From: Chitinophaga agrisoli
Lineage (GTDB): Bacteria > Bacteroidota > Bacteroidia > Chitinophagales > Chitinophagaceae
Length of the DNA stretch: 64,000 nt
Direction: 5' to 3'
Assembly (NCBI RefSeq): GCF_008386695.1
Contig: NZ_VUOC01000002.1
Span: forward strand, 922,481 to 986,480
Of the stretch, positions 1 through 8,710 are shown piece after piece (position 1 is the first letter of the stretch; each line of letters opens with the position of its first letter). Under the pieces are notes generated by a model. It was not told where the DNA came from, did not search any database, and was given only the letters and a program-made list of their open reading frames with translations. The translations under genes and the position numbers were made by a program.

Positions 1-45
1 AAATTCCGGAAACTGGGAACCTACGGACAGGATTACATTCTTCAT
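1..45 (-). CDS. Peroxiredoxin, N-terminal fragment (runs off window)
   Basis: Only the first 15 codons are present, read on the minus strand from the ATG at 43-45 to the window edge. The peptide begins MKNVILSVGSQFPEF, which resembles the start of Bacteroidota AhpC/TSA-type peroxiredoxins, where a short strand and a PxF motif precede the thioredoxin fold. The peroxidatic cysteine would lie outside the window. The assignment rests on this short N-terminus and is tentative. Confidence 0.5.
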   Translation of the reverse strand, partial: MKNVILSVGSQFPEF

Positions 46-103
46 GGTGTTATATGTTGTTTTTAATTTATATTGCTTTCTCGATCCCCTGTTCAAGGTT
101 CTT

Positions 104-120
104 TGCGTATCAGGTACGCA
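104..120. promoter_or_regulatory. Inverted repeat upstream of the peroxiredoxin gene
   Basis: TGCGTA (104-109) and TACGCA (115-120) form a perfect 6-bp inverted repeat with a 5-base spacer, about 60 bases upstream of the peroxiredoxin start. It could be a regulator half-site pair or a small hairpin in the leader. No regulator gene adjoins it, so its function is unassigned. Confidence 0.3.
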
Positions 121-191
121 TTTTAAATCCGGTGCAAAGTTCTCTTTCCGGCCATAATAAGTCAAATAGATTTTCAAGATAAGGTATTGAA

Positions 192-226
192 ATTATCTAT
201 AGTTTATCCATTATTCCATAGATAAT
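192..226. repeat. 9-bp inverted repeat, 17-base spacer
   Basis: ATTATCTAT (192-200) is the exact reverse complement of ATAGATAAT (218-226). A second, GC-rich stem (CCCCGC 237-242, GCGGGG 260-265) follows directly. The two could be hairpins of a leader or small RNA, or a dyad operator. There is no oligo-T run that would make it an obvious terminator. Confidence 0.4.
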
Positions 227-367
227 CCTCTATAGGCCCCGCTAATGCTGCGATCAGGCGCGGGGACGGCTCTCCAGCTGTTCAGGCTACCAGTTACGCG
301 CCTGTTTTACCGTAACATTTTGGCACGTTATTTAGTTATACATAGAGAACTTTGAAAAAACACTTTT

Positions 368-496
368 ATGGCAGGTATTAAACTCAAGCATGTACTTTTA
401 GTGATCATTACGGTAGGCCTTGCTTTGATTCCGTTTATTAAAAACAGCATCAGCAGAACGGATGAATTTGACGCTACCCAGGATCTATTCATCTGA
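368..496 (+). CDS. Possible 42-residue single-pass membrane peptide
   Basis: An ATG-initiated ORF encodes 42 residues. Residues 1-7 are basic, residues 8-24 form a hydrophobic helix (HVLLVIITVGLALIPF), and the tail is charged and polar (TDEFDATQDLFI). This topology is plausible for a small inner-membrane peptide. It stands alone behind the inverted-repeat region and converges on the serine hydrolase gene. An ORF this short can occur by chance, so it is only a candidate and I do not recognise a family. Confidence 0.3.
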   Translation: MAGIKLKHVLLVIITVGLALIPFIKNSISRTDEFDATQDLFI

Positions 497-527
497 TAAT
501 GGCCAACGAACGGGTTACCCATCCGGA

Positions 528-1436
528 TCAGAACTGCCCTACCCCAGGGTCAGGCACCCATTTGTCCTTTTTCTCGTAATAGTTCCAGATCACGCCCGCT
601 ACGCTGCGTAGCAAGTTCCAGGCTTCATTGTTCCTTTCCCAGCTCTGATCCTGGTTATTTTTTGTGATAATACTGTATACATAGTCCCCATGCGGGGCAT
701 TTACCATGATCACTTCCGAGCGGGACGCATCCACTGCGCCGTTTTTGGAGGCCGTTCTTATATATGGCGGTATCTGCAACAGCCCCTCTGTATCCCAGTA
801 ATTACGGGTAAGATTACGGTACATGCGCTCACTGGCTGTTTTGCTCACTACTTCCCCTTTATAGATCATTTCCATGAGACGCGCCATTTCGCGGGGCGAT
901 GTCTGTCCCCAGCCATATTGACTGCGGTTAACCTCCCGGCCGGGCGTGCGGCTATTCATACGGGTATTTACAAAACCATGGGCCTCCAGCCAGGTATTGA
1001 TCCGGAGCCCGCCACCGGCCAGTGATTGCAGCCAGAGGCTGGCGGTGTTGTCGCTCATGGTGAGCATCAGCATCATTACCTTGGCCAATTCCAGCTTTTG
1101 TCCGCTTTTAAAGGATCCCAGCAGGTCCTCCTCCCCTTCGTACAGCAGGGAATCCTTGTAAATGAGCTGCTGATGGTATTGCAGCTCCCCGTTAGCTATC
1201 TTATCAAAGACGCCTATCATAATGGGTATCTTGATGGTACTGGCGGTAGGGAACACCGTATCCGCGTTGATGGCCACATACCGGTCCTTTTTCAGGTGGT
1301 GTACATAAATGCCGGCTACGCCATGGTGTTGGGCCAATAAGGGGCGCAACAGGGCGGCCAGCCGTTTATCTTCCTGCTGCGCCAGTACGGCGGCACTGCT
1401 GAATAAGCATATGAATAGTAAGAGGAAGGATCTCAT
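528..1436 (-). CDS. Class A beta-lactamase-like serine hydrolase
   Basis: This 302-residue exported protein has a signal peptide of about 19 residues ending VLAQ. The penicillin-recognising fold motifs are present: S66-T-I-K69 (SxxK nucleophile and base), S128-D-N130 and K231-N-G233 where most class A enzymes have KTG. It probably acts in the periplasm on beta-lactams or peptidoglycan-like substrates. The altered KNG triad and uncertain omega-loop glutamate (E168 is a candidate) leave open a non-lactamase hydrolase. Its ATG overlaps the stop of bshB1 by 4 bases (ATGA type), so translation is probably coupled. The pairing with a bacillithiol gene may be only transcriptional convenience. Confidence 0.8.
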   Translation of the reverse strand: MRSFLLLFICLFSSAAVLAQQEDKRLAALLRPLLAQHHGVAGIYVHHLKKDRYVAINADTVFPTASTIKIPIMIGVFDKIANGELQYHQQLIYKDSLLYEGEEDLLGSFKSGQKLELAKVMMLMLTMSDNTASLWLQSLAGGGLRINTWLEAHGFVNTRMNSRTPGREVNRSQYGWGQTSPREMARLMEMIYKGEVVSKTASERMYRNLTRNYWDTEGLLQIPPYIRTASKNGAVDASRSEVIMVNAPHGDYVYSIITKNNQDQSWERNNEAWNLLRSVAGVIWNYYEKKDKWVPDPGVGQF

Positions 1437-2161
1437 GTTTCAGCGTTGATGAGGTCTGCAAAATTGCGGACACCGATTGCTTTGGCGCTGGTATAACCTT
1501 CTGCGTACTCTACCCCTACCATCTTACCCAACATTTTGGCCCGGTATATCACACTGTCGAAGAAGCCGGGAGATGAAATATAGGTCTGCACTTCTTCGTC
1601 CTGGTTGACCATAAACTGTGTCTTAAAGCTGCGGATGGCTTCCAGTTTGCGCTCCATTACGGAGCTGACGTCTACCACAAAATCCGGCTCATGATAACGG
1701 TCCTGCAGGAAATGATATACTTGTTTGGGGCGCCAGTGTTCCTGAAATTCCCCATTTAAGGCGGTTTCCACTTTACGCAGGCCGGCGAGGAAACAGCTAT
1801 CAGCAATGAGTTTGGCGGCGCGCCCGTGATCCGGGTGACGGTCGTCTATGGCATTGGCCAGTACAATGTCTGGCCGGTACTTTCGTATAGCCGTTATGAT
1901 GGCCAGCTGCTCCGGGGTATCGTTCCTGAAAAAACCATCTTTCAGTCCCAGGTTCTCACGGATGGTGAGGCCCATGATCTTTGCGGCGTCTTTTGCTTCC
2001 TGTTCCCGGGTATCAGGGGTGCCACGGCTGCCCAGCTCTCCGCGGGTAAGGTCTACCACTCCTACTTTCATGCCTTGTGCGGCGTGCACCATCAGGGTAC
2101 CGGCACAGCCCAGTTCTACATCGTCCGGGTGGACGGCTATTGCGAGTATGTCTAGTTTCAT
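1433..2161 (-). CDS. bshB1: Bacillithiol biosynthesis deacetylase BshB1
   Basis: The 242-residue cytoplasmic protein is a LmbE/PIG-L zinc deacetylase. The metal motif H11-P-D-D14 near the N-terminus and H109-P-D-H112 are both intact, and length and internal sequence (for example DLTRGELGSRG) match the BshB1 subgroup. It removes the acetyl group from N-acetylglucosaminyl-malate, the second step of bacillithiol synthesis. The other bsh genes are not in the window, but a YfiT-type bacillithiol transferase candidate lies at 27037-27564. It is the first gene of a two-gene operon with the serine hydrolase and is divergent from the LacI-type regulator at 2347. Confidence 0.92.
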   Translation of the reverse strand: MKLDILAIAVHPDDVELGCAGTLMVHAAQGMKVGVVDLTRGELGSRGTPDTREQEAKDAAKIMGLTIRENLGLKDGFFRNDTPEQLAIITAIRKYRPDIVLANAIDDRHPDHGRAAKLIADSCFLAGLRKVETALNGEFQEHWRPKQVYHFLQDRYHEPDFVVDVSSVMERKLEAIRSFKTQFMVNQDEEVQTYISSPGFFDSVIYRAKMLGKMVGVEYAEGYTSAKAIGVRNFADLINAET

Positions 2162-2346
2162 AATGCTTTTTCAGCCTCTGTTACGGGTGCAAAGAACGGA
2201 AAAAGTTTTAGTTTATTAAAGCTGCGTATATCTGTGCGCCTATGAGCAGCGCATGTATAATCATCCTGATCATAAAAGACATGTTGTTGATTTTTATAGG
2301 CATAGCATATGAAAAGTCTGTATATTACGCCAGCCCCATTTTCCAT

Positions 2347-3363
2347 ATGAAAAGAGTATCGCTTAAAGATGTAGCCCAGAAGGCGGGGGTAGCGCCTTCC
2401 ACAGTATCGCTGGTGTTGAACGGTAAGGCCAAACAAAGACGTATCAGCGAAACACTGGCCGCAAAGATCATTAGTGTAGCCAAGGCAGCAGGGTATCAAC
2501 CGCATCCTGTAGCGGTGAACCTCCGGACCGGGCAATCCAAGATATTAGGGTTGCTGGTAGAGAGCATTTCCGGCAGCTTCTTTGCCTCCCTGGCCCGCAC
2601 CATAGAAGTAGAGGCAGAAAGCTATGGTTATAAGATCATGTACTGCAGCACAGAGAATAATCCTCTTAAAGGCAAAGAGCTGATCCAGATGATGTTCAAA
2701 CACCAGGTGGATGGTTATCTTATCACCCCTGCCCCCGGTATGGAAGAAGACATAGCGCAGCTGCTGCAGCTAAAGCGGCCGCTGGTACTGATGGACAGCT
2801 ATTTTGAAGGTCTGAACGCACCTTATGTGCTGGTGGATAATTACAAGGGGGTCCGGACCTGTATGGAACAGCTGCTGAAAAAGGGACATCGTAAAATAGG
2901 CTTTATTACGGCAGACCTGGACCTGGTACAGCTGCAGCAACGCAAGCGGGCCTACCGCGATGCCTGCACGGAGTATAAGATACCGGCCTCCTCACAGTAT
3001 GTGCTGGGCATTGCCTATGATACGCCACAAAAGACCATCATCAAACAGATCAGCGCTTTTATTACCCGGCACCGGGATATGAGCGCCGTGTTGTTTGGCA
3101 CTAATTACCTGGGGGTGGCCGGCATGGAAAGCATCACCAACCTGGGGCTGCGTATACCCGACGATCTGGCGGTGGTGTGTTTTGACGACCACGATGTGTT
3201 CCGCCTGTATCCCCCTGGCATCAGCGCGCTGCAGCAACCCATTGACAATATCGCCAAAACGGCCATTGCCCTGCTTATGAAACAATTGGGCGCCACCAAG
3301 GCAAAATCCCGCAAACAGCAGATATTACTGGAGGGGAAGTTCATCAAACGACGGTCTATCTAA
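2347..3363 (+). CDS. LacI/GalR-family transcriptional regulator
   Basis: I chose the ATG at 2347 because the LacI helix-turn-helix starts immediately after it (MKRVSLKDVAQKAGVAPSTV), giving 338 residues, the usual length. Upstream in-frame codons would add 35 hydrophobic residues with no counterpart in the family. The HTH spans residues 4-25, the hinge helix about 45-58, and the periplasmic-binding-protein-like sugar sensor about 60-335. The gene lies directly upstream of a SusC/SusD pair in the same orientation, so it is the likely local regulator of that locus. The ligand is unknown, although sugars or nucleosides are typical. Confidence 0.92.
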   Translation: MKRVSLKDVAQKAGVAPSTVSLVLNGKAKQRRISETLAAKIISVAKAAGYQPHPVAVNLRTGQSKILGLLVESISGSFFASLARTIEVEAESYGYKIMYCSTENNPLKGKELIQMMFKHQVDGYLITPAPGMEEDIAQLLQLKRPLVLMDSYFEGLNAPYVLVDNYKGVRTCMEQLLKKGHRKIGFITADLDLVQLQQRKRAYRDACTEYKIPASSQYVLGIAYDTPQKTIIKQISAFITRHRDMSAVLFGTNYLGVAGMESITNLGLRIPDDLAVVCFDDHDVFRLYPPGISALQQPIDNIAKTAIALLMKQLGATKAKSRKQQILLEGKFIKRRSI

Positions 3364-3366
3364 AGG

Positions 3367-3404
3367 TTTTATACAACCAAACACGGGGTTTTGTTGTTAT
3401 AAAA
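3367..3404 (+). terminator. Imperfect hairpin after the LacI-type gene
   Basis: TTTTATACAAC (3367-3377) pairs with GTTGTTATAAAA (3393-3404) with one bulged base, just after the stop codon at 3361-3363. The arms are AT-rich and no clear T-run follows, so termination would be weak. Confidence 0.3.
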
Positions 3405-3491
3405 GATAGGCAGCGGATGTTATCCGTCTGTTAATGCAATCGGTTCAATCCCGCTATGCGTGCCGCTCAACTAATTTTTTGAACAATCGTT

Positions 3492-3537
3492 TTGGAATGT
3501 AAAAAAGAATACTATTTTTACATAAGAACTATTCCAA
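3492..3537. promoter_or_regulatory. Nested inverted repeats, candidate operator
   Basis: The outer arms TTGGAAT (3492-3498) and ATTCCAA (3531-3537) enclose the inner arms TGTAAAAA (3498-3505) and TTTTTACA (3515-3522). Both pairs are perfect. The site lies 130 bases after the LacI-type gene and about 350 bases before SusC, a plausible position for a regulator site near the SusC promoter. It does not match the classical CG-centred LacI operator, so the binding protein is unknown. Confidence 0.4.
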
Positions 3538-3782
3538 GAAACAAAAGTCCAAGATTCCACATTCGTACGTAGTAAACAGTGAAATGAACTGAAGTATCAA
3601 ACTTTAACCTTTAAATAAGATTCTGTAAACATGTAAAGTACTGGCAGGTCCTTTTAGGATCTTTTTTAAAAACCAAATGCTAAATCGATTTTGCTGACAA
3701 AGGGGGACATCACGTTATGTTGTGTAGTATCAATGCTCAATGGGTCGTCATTTCTATTTTCTGCTGAATAAATAAAAGTTAG

Positions 3783-3799
3783 CGGGCAAGTTATGCCCG
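3783..3799 (+). promoter_or_regulatory. Stem-loop in the SusC leader
   Basis: CGGGCA (3783-3788) and TGCCCG (3794-3799) form a perfect 6-bp stem with a 5-base loop, 87 bases before the SusC start. The run of six C that follows is not a terminator tail. It may be a leader structure that affects translation or mRNA stability. Confidence 0.35.
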
Positions 3800-3885
3800 A
3801 AAGTCCCCCCAAACTACTGTGCTGCTCTACGGCAGGATCGATGCTGCTTATTCTACATCGTAAATAAACCAAAAAACCAAAGCGT

Positions 3886-6800
3886 ATGAAGAAAACATCA
3901 ACCTTTCTTATGCGAACTGGCCTGGTTAACACGTTATGCCTATTAATGTGTTTGCTGGCTGCTGCCCAAACCCGGCAGGTCTCCGGGCGGGTTACTGACG
4001 CCAAGGACAATTCTCCCCTACCCGGCGTTACTGTACAAGTAAAAGGTACCACTTCTGGTACACAAACAAAACCAGATGGCACATTCTCTCTGGAAGCTCC
4101 GGAGGGCGCCACGCTCACTTTCTCTTTTGTAGGCTATATCCCGCAGGATAAGCCAGCCGGCAGCAATGTAGCCGTAGCATTGGCGCCTGATGTAAAGTCC
4201 CTGCAGGACGTAGTAGTAATCGGGTATGGTACCCAGAAAAGGTCTGATATCACTGGCGCGGTAGCATCCATCAAGGCCGCCCAGCTGGAAGAAAGGCCCT
4301 TACCTTCTGTAAACCAGGCCCTGGCCGGCCGTTTGCCGGGCGTAAACGTAACGGAGAACTCCGGCCGCCCGGGTGGTCAAACCCGTGTGCGCATACGTGG
4401 TTTCAGCTCCATCAACACCTCCAATAACCCCCTGTATATTGTAGATGGGGTGATGTTACCGGTGGGCACGCAAACACAGTTCTCTAACGCCATTGACTTT
4501 ATTAATCCGGCTGATATCGGATCTGTGGAAGTACTGAAAGACGCTTCCGCCACGGCGATCTACGGTTCCCGCGGCGCCAATGGCGTAGTGCTGCTTACAA
4601 CGAAACGCGGCTCTTCTGACGGGCCCAGGATCACCTATGACGTGAATGCCTTTGTGCCCATCATAGGCCCTCACCGTGTGAAAATGCTGGATGCCAACGA
4701 ATTCCTGTTTGTAGAGGAACAGGCTTACAAGAACTCCCAAACCTACGATCCGCAGGGTTGGGCAGACGGTAAGTATTCTGATCCGGTTGAGAAAAGGAGG
4801 AATTACCTGGAAGGCAATACCGCCGGTAACCCGGTGCTTTTCCGCCTGGACGGCAGCGGCAACCCCGTGCCCATCTACAACACAGACTGGCTGAAAGAGG
4901 CCACCCAAAGCAAACTGGGGCATAACCACCAGGTATCTTTCACCAATGGTAATGAAGACGGTTCCTATGGCGTTTTTATGGGTTATCTGGATGATAACGG
5001 CCTGTTACTGAACTCTTACCTGAAACGTTACTCTGCCCGTTTCACCTTTGATACAAAATTGAAGAACTGGATCTCTGTAGGCGGTAACCTGGGTTATAAC
5101 AACCAGGTGGAAAATATCGTGGATCAGGGCACCGGCGGTCTTAACTCCGTACGTATGATTACAGAAGGCCTGCCTATTCTTCCGGTTAAATTACCGGACG
5201 GCAGATGGGCCGGTAACTATATGTACCAGGGTATGGAAGGCGGTGAGAACCCGGTAAACATTATGACCAACCGTTTCTATGAAATGGTGACGCAGACCGT
5301 ACTGGGTAATTTTTATGCCGATCTTCACCTGGCCAAAGGCCTGGAGCTGCGCTCTGTACTGGGTACTTCCATCGTTACCCGTAACCGCGGCGAATACAAC
5401 GGCCGTAACCTGAACCAGATCTCCCAGGACCAGAAAGGCCGTGCCGTACTGGACGATAACCGCGAAAGCTTTATCTCTACAGAAACCTACCTGACCTATA
5501 CCCGTAAGTTTGGCGCAGACCATTCATTTACCGGTATGGCGGGTATGTCATGGTACCTCACTAATATCAAGGGCTTCCAGGCGGTTGGGGAAGGCTTTCA
5601 GACAGATTACCTGAAATTCAATAACCTGAGCGCCGCCACCAATTTCCCCACACCGGGATCACGCGCCGCCAGGTTTGCGTTTAACTCATACTACAGCAGG
5701 TTGAACTATGCCTACAAGGACAAATACCTGTTAACGCTGACCGGCCGTGCGGATGGCGCGTCTAAGTTTGGCGAAGAGAATAAGTATGCGTTCTTCCCCT
5801 CTGCGGCAGTGGCCTGGAGGATCTCTGAAGAGCCTTTCCTGAAAGGCAGTCCTACCATTTCACATTTAAAACTGCGTGCCAGCTATGGTTTAACCGGTAA
5901 CTCAGAGATCAATACCTACGCATCCCTACCGTTACTGGGTAATTACACGGCCGTATTTGGCGACGCCAGGGCAGCCGGTATTGGTATTAACAGGCTGGCC
6001 AATCCAGACCTGAAATGGGAAAAGACCAAGCAGTATGACGTAGGCCTGGAAATAGGCTTCCTGCAGAACAGGATCTCCATAGAAATAGACGGTTACTACC
6101 GCAAAACTTCGGATATGTTGCTGGAAGCTCCCCTGCCCCTGACCAGTGGTTATGCTACCATTATCCGTAACGTAGGCACCCTGGAAAATAAAGGCCTGGA
6201 ACTGGGTATTAACACCGTGAATATCCAGACCAATGATTTTACCTGGAGCACCAGCCTAGTAGCCTCTACCAACAAAAATAAGGTACTGACACTGGCCACC
6301 CCTGCCCCACTGTTCAGCGGTAACCCCGGGTTTACCAACCCCACGGGTATCCTGCAGGAAGGCGCATCTGTAGGTTCTTTCTGGGGCCTGAACCGTTTAG
6401 GCACCTGGAGCACCAAAGACGCAGCGGAAGCGGCCAAATTTGCAAGCTATCGCAGCAGCCAGCCCATCCTGCCGGGCGATATCCGCTATGAGGATGTGAA
6501 CGGCGATTACCAGATCAATGATGCTGACCGCAAGATCATTGGCGATAACAACCCCGATGTATATGGTTCCTTTATCAACACTTTCCGCTATAAGAACCTG
6601 GAACTGACCGTAGACTTGGCGTACTCCTACGGCGCTGATGTGCTGAACATGACACACCACTCCGGTGAAGACCGCGTGGCCATTGCCAACAGCTACAAGA
6701 CCGTACTGAACGCGTGGACGCCTGATAATCAGAATACAGATATCGCCGCTTTACGCGATACCAGGGCCGGTTATGTAACCAATGTGGACACCCGTTGGGT

Positions 6801-7050
6801 AGAGGATGGTTCTTTCCTGCGCGGCCGTAACCTGCTGCTGGGATATACTTTCCCCACTTCTCTGATCAAAAGATTGTACCTGAATAAGCTGCGGGTATAC
6901 GGTTCTGTACAGAACTTTTTCCTGTGGACCAATTTCAGCGGAAACGACCCGGAAGTGACTACCTACGGCGAAGCATTTGCACAGGGACAGACCTTCTTTG
7001 ACTATCCCAAACCTACCCGGTTCACCCTGGGATTGAATGTTGGTTTGTAA
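3886..7050 (+). CDS. SusC-like TonB-dependent outer membrane receptor
   Basis: The 1054-residue protein has a signal peptide (about residues 1-27, ending AAAQ), a carboxypeptidase-regulatory-like domain (about 30-110), the SusC family stretch DVVVIGYGTQKRSDITGAV, a plug domain with the diagnostic VEVLKDASATAIYGSRGANG segment (about 205-230) and a 22-strand-type barrel to the C-terminus. It lacks an STN signalling domain, in contrast to the receptor at 36355, which fits control by the upstream LacI-type protein rather than by sigma/anti-sigma. With the SusD partner downstream it should import an oligomeric nutrient in a TonB-dependent manner. The substrate is not indicated because no degradative enzyme adjoins. 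Confidence 0.95.
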   Translation: MKKTSTFLMRTGLVNTLCLLMCLLAAAQTRQVSGRVTDAKDNSPLPGVTVQVKGTTSGTQTKPDGTFSLEAPEGATLTFSFVGYIPQDKPAGSNVAVALAPDVKSLQDVVVIGYGTQKRSDITGAVASIKAAQLEERPLPSVNQALAGRLPGVNVTENSGRPGGQTRVRIRGFSSINTSNNPLYIVDGVMLPVGTQTQFSNAIDFINPADIGSVEVLKDASATAIYGSRGANGVVLLTTKRGSSDGPRITYDVNAFVPIIGPHRVKMLDANEFLFVEEQAYKNSQTYDPQGWADGKYSDPVEKRRNYLEGNTAGNPVLFRLDGSGNPVPIYNTDWLKEATQSKLGHNHQVSFTNGNEDGSYGVFMGYLDDNGLLLNSYLKRYSARFTFDTKLKNWISVGGNLGYNNQVENIVDQGTGGLNSVRMITEGLPILPVKLPDGRWAGNYMYQGMEGGENPVNIMTNRFYEMVTQTVLGNFYADLHLAKGLELRSVLGTSIVTRNRGEYNGRNLNQISQDQKGRAVLDDNRESFISTETYLTYTRKFGADHSFTGMAGMSWYLTNIKGFQAVGEGFQTDYLKFNNLSAATNFPTPGSRAARFAFNSYYSRLNYAYKDKYLLTLTGRADGASKFGEENKYAFFPSAAVAWRISEEPFLKGSPTISHLKLRASYGLTGNSEINTYASLPLLGNYTAVFGDARAAGIGINRLANPDLKWEKTKQYDVGLEIGFLQNRISIEIDGYYRKTSDMLLEAPLPLTSGYATIIRNVGTLENKGLELGINTVNIQTNDFTWSTSLVASTNKNKVLTLATPAPLFSGNPGFTNPTGILQEGASVGSFWGLNRLGTWSTKDAAEAAKFASYRSSQPILPGDIRYEDVNGDYQINDADRKIIGDNNPDVYGSFINTFRYKNLELTVDLAYSYGADVLNMTHHSGEDRVAIANSYKTVLNAWTPDNQNTDIAALRDTRAGYVTNVDTRWVEDGSFLRGRNLLLGYTFPTSLIKRLYLNKLRVYGSVQNFFLWTNFSGNDPEVTTYGEAFAQGQTFFDYPKPTRFTLGLNVGL

Positions 7051-7077
7051 TTCATTGTTGACTAAAAGAACTTAATC

Positions 7078-8619
7078 ATGAAGCGACTTCACTTAACTAA
7101 AATAGGATTGTTACTTTGCGGTATGCTGTTCATTGGCGCAGGTTGTACCAAATACCTGGAAGAGAATGACCCGTCCAACCTTGCACCGGACAGTTATTTT
7201 ACGCTGCCTGAACATGCGGAAACAGCCGTAAACTCCGTATATGCCAACCTCCGATTTATGTCTGCCGGCGCCGGCATTTTCTCTTATAATTTCCAGCTGC
7301 CGGAAGCGCTTTCCGGCACCTCTGCCTCCGAGACCGGCCAGAACTCCGATCTGAACAACCTGTTAAACCTGGCGTATGATGCGGACAATGTGCATGTGCG
7401 CCAATGGTGGAACAGCCTGTACAGGGGTATTGCCAATGCCAACCTGGCTATTGCCAAAATACCGGACATCCCCAATATGGATGAAGGACTGAGAGCGCGG
7501 TATATAGGCGAAGCCAAGTTCCTGCGCGCGCTGCATTATTTCTATGCTGTAAGGCTGTGGGGAGATGTACCGCTGACCATCAAACCCATTGAATCATATA
7601 CGGACCCGGAACTGTACCCTGGCCGTACGCCGCAGGAAGAAGTATATAACCAGATCGTACAGGACCTGAAGGATGCGGAAGCAGCCGGCCTGCCCTGGAC
7701 AGATCAAACAGGCAGGGCTAACCTGGGCGCCGCAAAATCACTGCTGGCCAGCGTGTACCTGACCATGGCGGGTTTTCCGCTTAATAAAGGCGCGCAATAC
7801 TATCAGCTGGCAGCTGATAAGGCCAACGAGGTGATCACACATGGCGATTATAGCCTGTTCCCAACTTACGAGAACCTGCATACGCCGGCGCTTAAAAACA
7901 GGACGGAACATATTTTCCAGATCCAGTACTCTGCTTCTGTATCCGATGCGCGCGCTGATTTTCAGCAACCCATGCTGCCCAACTTTGGCGGCGTATCCGC
8001 ATTTGGCACACAGATCGGCAGTACTGTTCCCACAAGGGCATTCTACAATTCCTACGAAACGGGCGACAAACGTAAACAGGAGCAACAGTTCTTTTATACC
8101 GCCTATTATCAGGATGGCAATGGCGCTTTAAAACAGCTGAACGCCCCGTATATCTTTAAACATTTTGACCGCGCTGCCAATGGTACCGCCGGGGTGGCAG
8201 GCACCGCGCAAAGCGGTATGAACTGGCCGCTGATCCGCTATGCGGAGGTACTGCTGATCTATGCAGAAGCGCAGAACGAAGCAGCCGCCGCGCCTTCTGC
8301 TGCCGCTATAGCCGCACTGAAACAAATCCGCGACCGCGCTGCACTTACCACGCCTGCTACGTTTACCAAGGCCGCTTTCCGCGAAGCTGTCTGGAGAGAG
8401 CGCTGGTACGAGCTTTGTTATGAAGGCAAAGCCTGGTTTGATATGCTGCGCCTGCGCAAAGCGTTTAACGAGGCCACTAAAGGTTTTGACAATTTTGTAG
8501 GGCACAAATTCAGTTATGGGCCTACCCTGCAGGAAAAACACCTGCTGCTGCCGCTGCCTACACTGGAAATGAACAACAATCCCAGCCTGCGCCCGCAGAA
8601 CCCGGGATTTGCCGGATAA
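7078..8619 (+). CDS. SusD/RagB-type nutrient-binding lipoprotein
   Basis: The 513-residue protein starts with a lipoprotein signal and lipobox cysteine C23 (FIGAGC). The SusD TPR core is recognisable in segments such as EAKFLRALHYFYAVRLWGDVPL and RYAEVLLIYAEAQNE, and the C-terminus ends in the typical LRPQNPGF-like tail. It is the surface lid that captures substrate for the SusC barrel encoded 27 bases upstream. No glycan-degrading enzyme or SusE/F protein follows, because a strong terminator comes next, so this is a minimal SusCD pair. Confidence 0.95.
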   Translation: MKRLHLTKIGLLLCGMLFIGAGCTKYLEENDPSNLAPDSYFTLPEHAETAVNSVYANLRFMSAGAGIFSYNFQLPEALSGTSASETGQNSDLNNLLNLAYDADNVHVRQWWNSLYRGIANANLAIAKIPDIPNMDEGLRARYIGEAKFLRALHYFYAVRLWGDVPLTIKPIESYTDPELYPGRTPQEEVYNQIVQDLKDAEAAGLPWTDQTGRANLGAAKSLLASVYLTMAGFPLNKGAQYYQLAADKANEVITHGDYSLFPTYENLHTPALKNRTEHIFQIQYSASVSDARADFQQPMLPNFGGVSAFGTQIGSTVPTRAFYNSYETGDKRKQEQQFFYTAYYQDGNGALKQLNAPYIFKHFDRAANGTAGVAGTAQSGMNWPLIRYAEVLLIYAEAQNEAAAAPSAAAIAALKQIRDRAALTTPATFTKAAFREAVWRERWYELCYEGKAWFDMLRLRKAFNEATKGFDNFVGHKFSYGPTLQEKHLLLPLPTLEMNNNPSLRPQNPGFAG

Positions 8620-8659
8620 ACTTACGTTTTGGTTGATAGATTGATAACAAACAAGAAAA

Positions 8660-8684
8660 GGGGGTACCGTTAGCCGGTACCCCC
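8660..8684. terminator. Bidirectional terminator hairpin
   Basis: A perfect 9-bp GC-rich stem, GGGGGTACC (8660-8668) with GGTACCCCC (8676-8684), has a 7-base loop, followed by CTCTACTTTTAT on the plus strand and preceded by an A-rich stretch. It lies between the convergent susD-like gene and the gene at 8711 and can serve both. Confidence 0.85.
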
Positions 8685-8710
8685 TCTACTTTTATAAATA
8701 AGTGCAAGAG

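Larger units (their letters stand above)
46..527. other. Gene-poor region with inverted repeats
   Basis: This 482-base stretch has no convincing long gene. It holds the TGCGTA repeat at 104-120, a perfect 9-bp inverted repeat (192-200 with 218-226, 17-base spacer), a GC-rich 6-bp stem (237-242 with 260-265) and one possible 42-codon ORF at 368-496. I see no tRNA-like cloverleaf. Confidence 0.5.
3364..3885. other. 522-base leader of the SusC/SusD pair
   Basis: No gene is supported here. The region contains the imperfect hairpin at 3367-3404, a nested inverted repeat at 3492-3537, an AT-rich stretch with TTTAACCTTTAAATAAG at about 3603-3619 and a CGGGCA/TGCCCG stem-loop (3783-3788 with 3794-3799). 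A long structured 5' untranslated region is common before SusC genes and could allow regulation after initiation. Confidence 0.5.

Noticed and set aside
3481-3500. CG-centred sequence AACAATCGTTTT (3482-3493) as a classical LacI operator
   Set aside because: Only a few bases around the CG are symmetric, which is no better than chance. The nested dyad at 3492-3537 is a better candidate.
3666-4118. 150-codon minus-strand ORF over the SusC leader and start
   Set aside because: It is antisense to the SusC signal and regulatory domain and has no family features. It is a shadow of the SusC gene.
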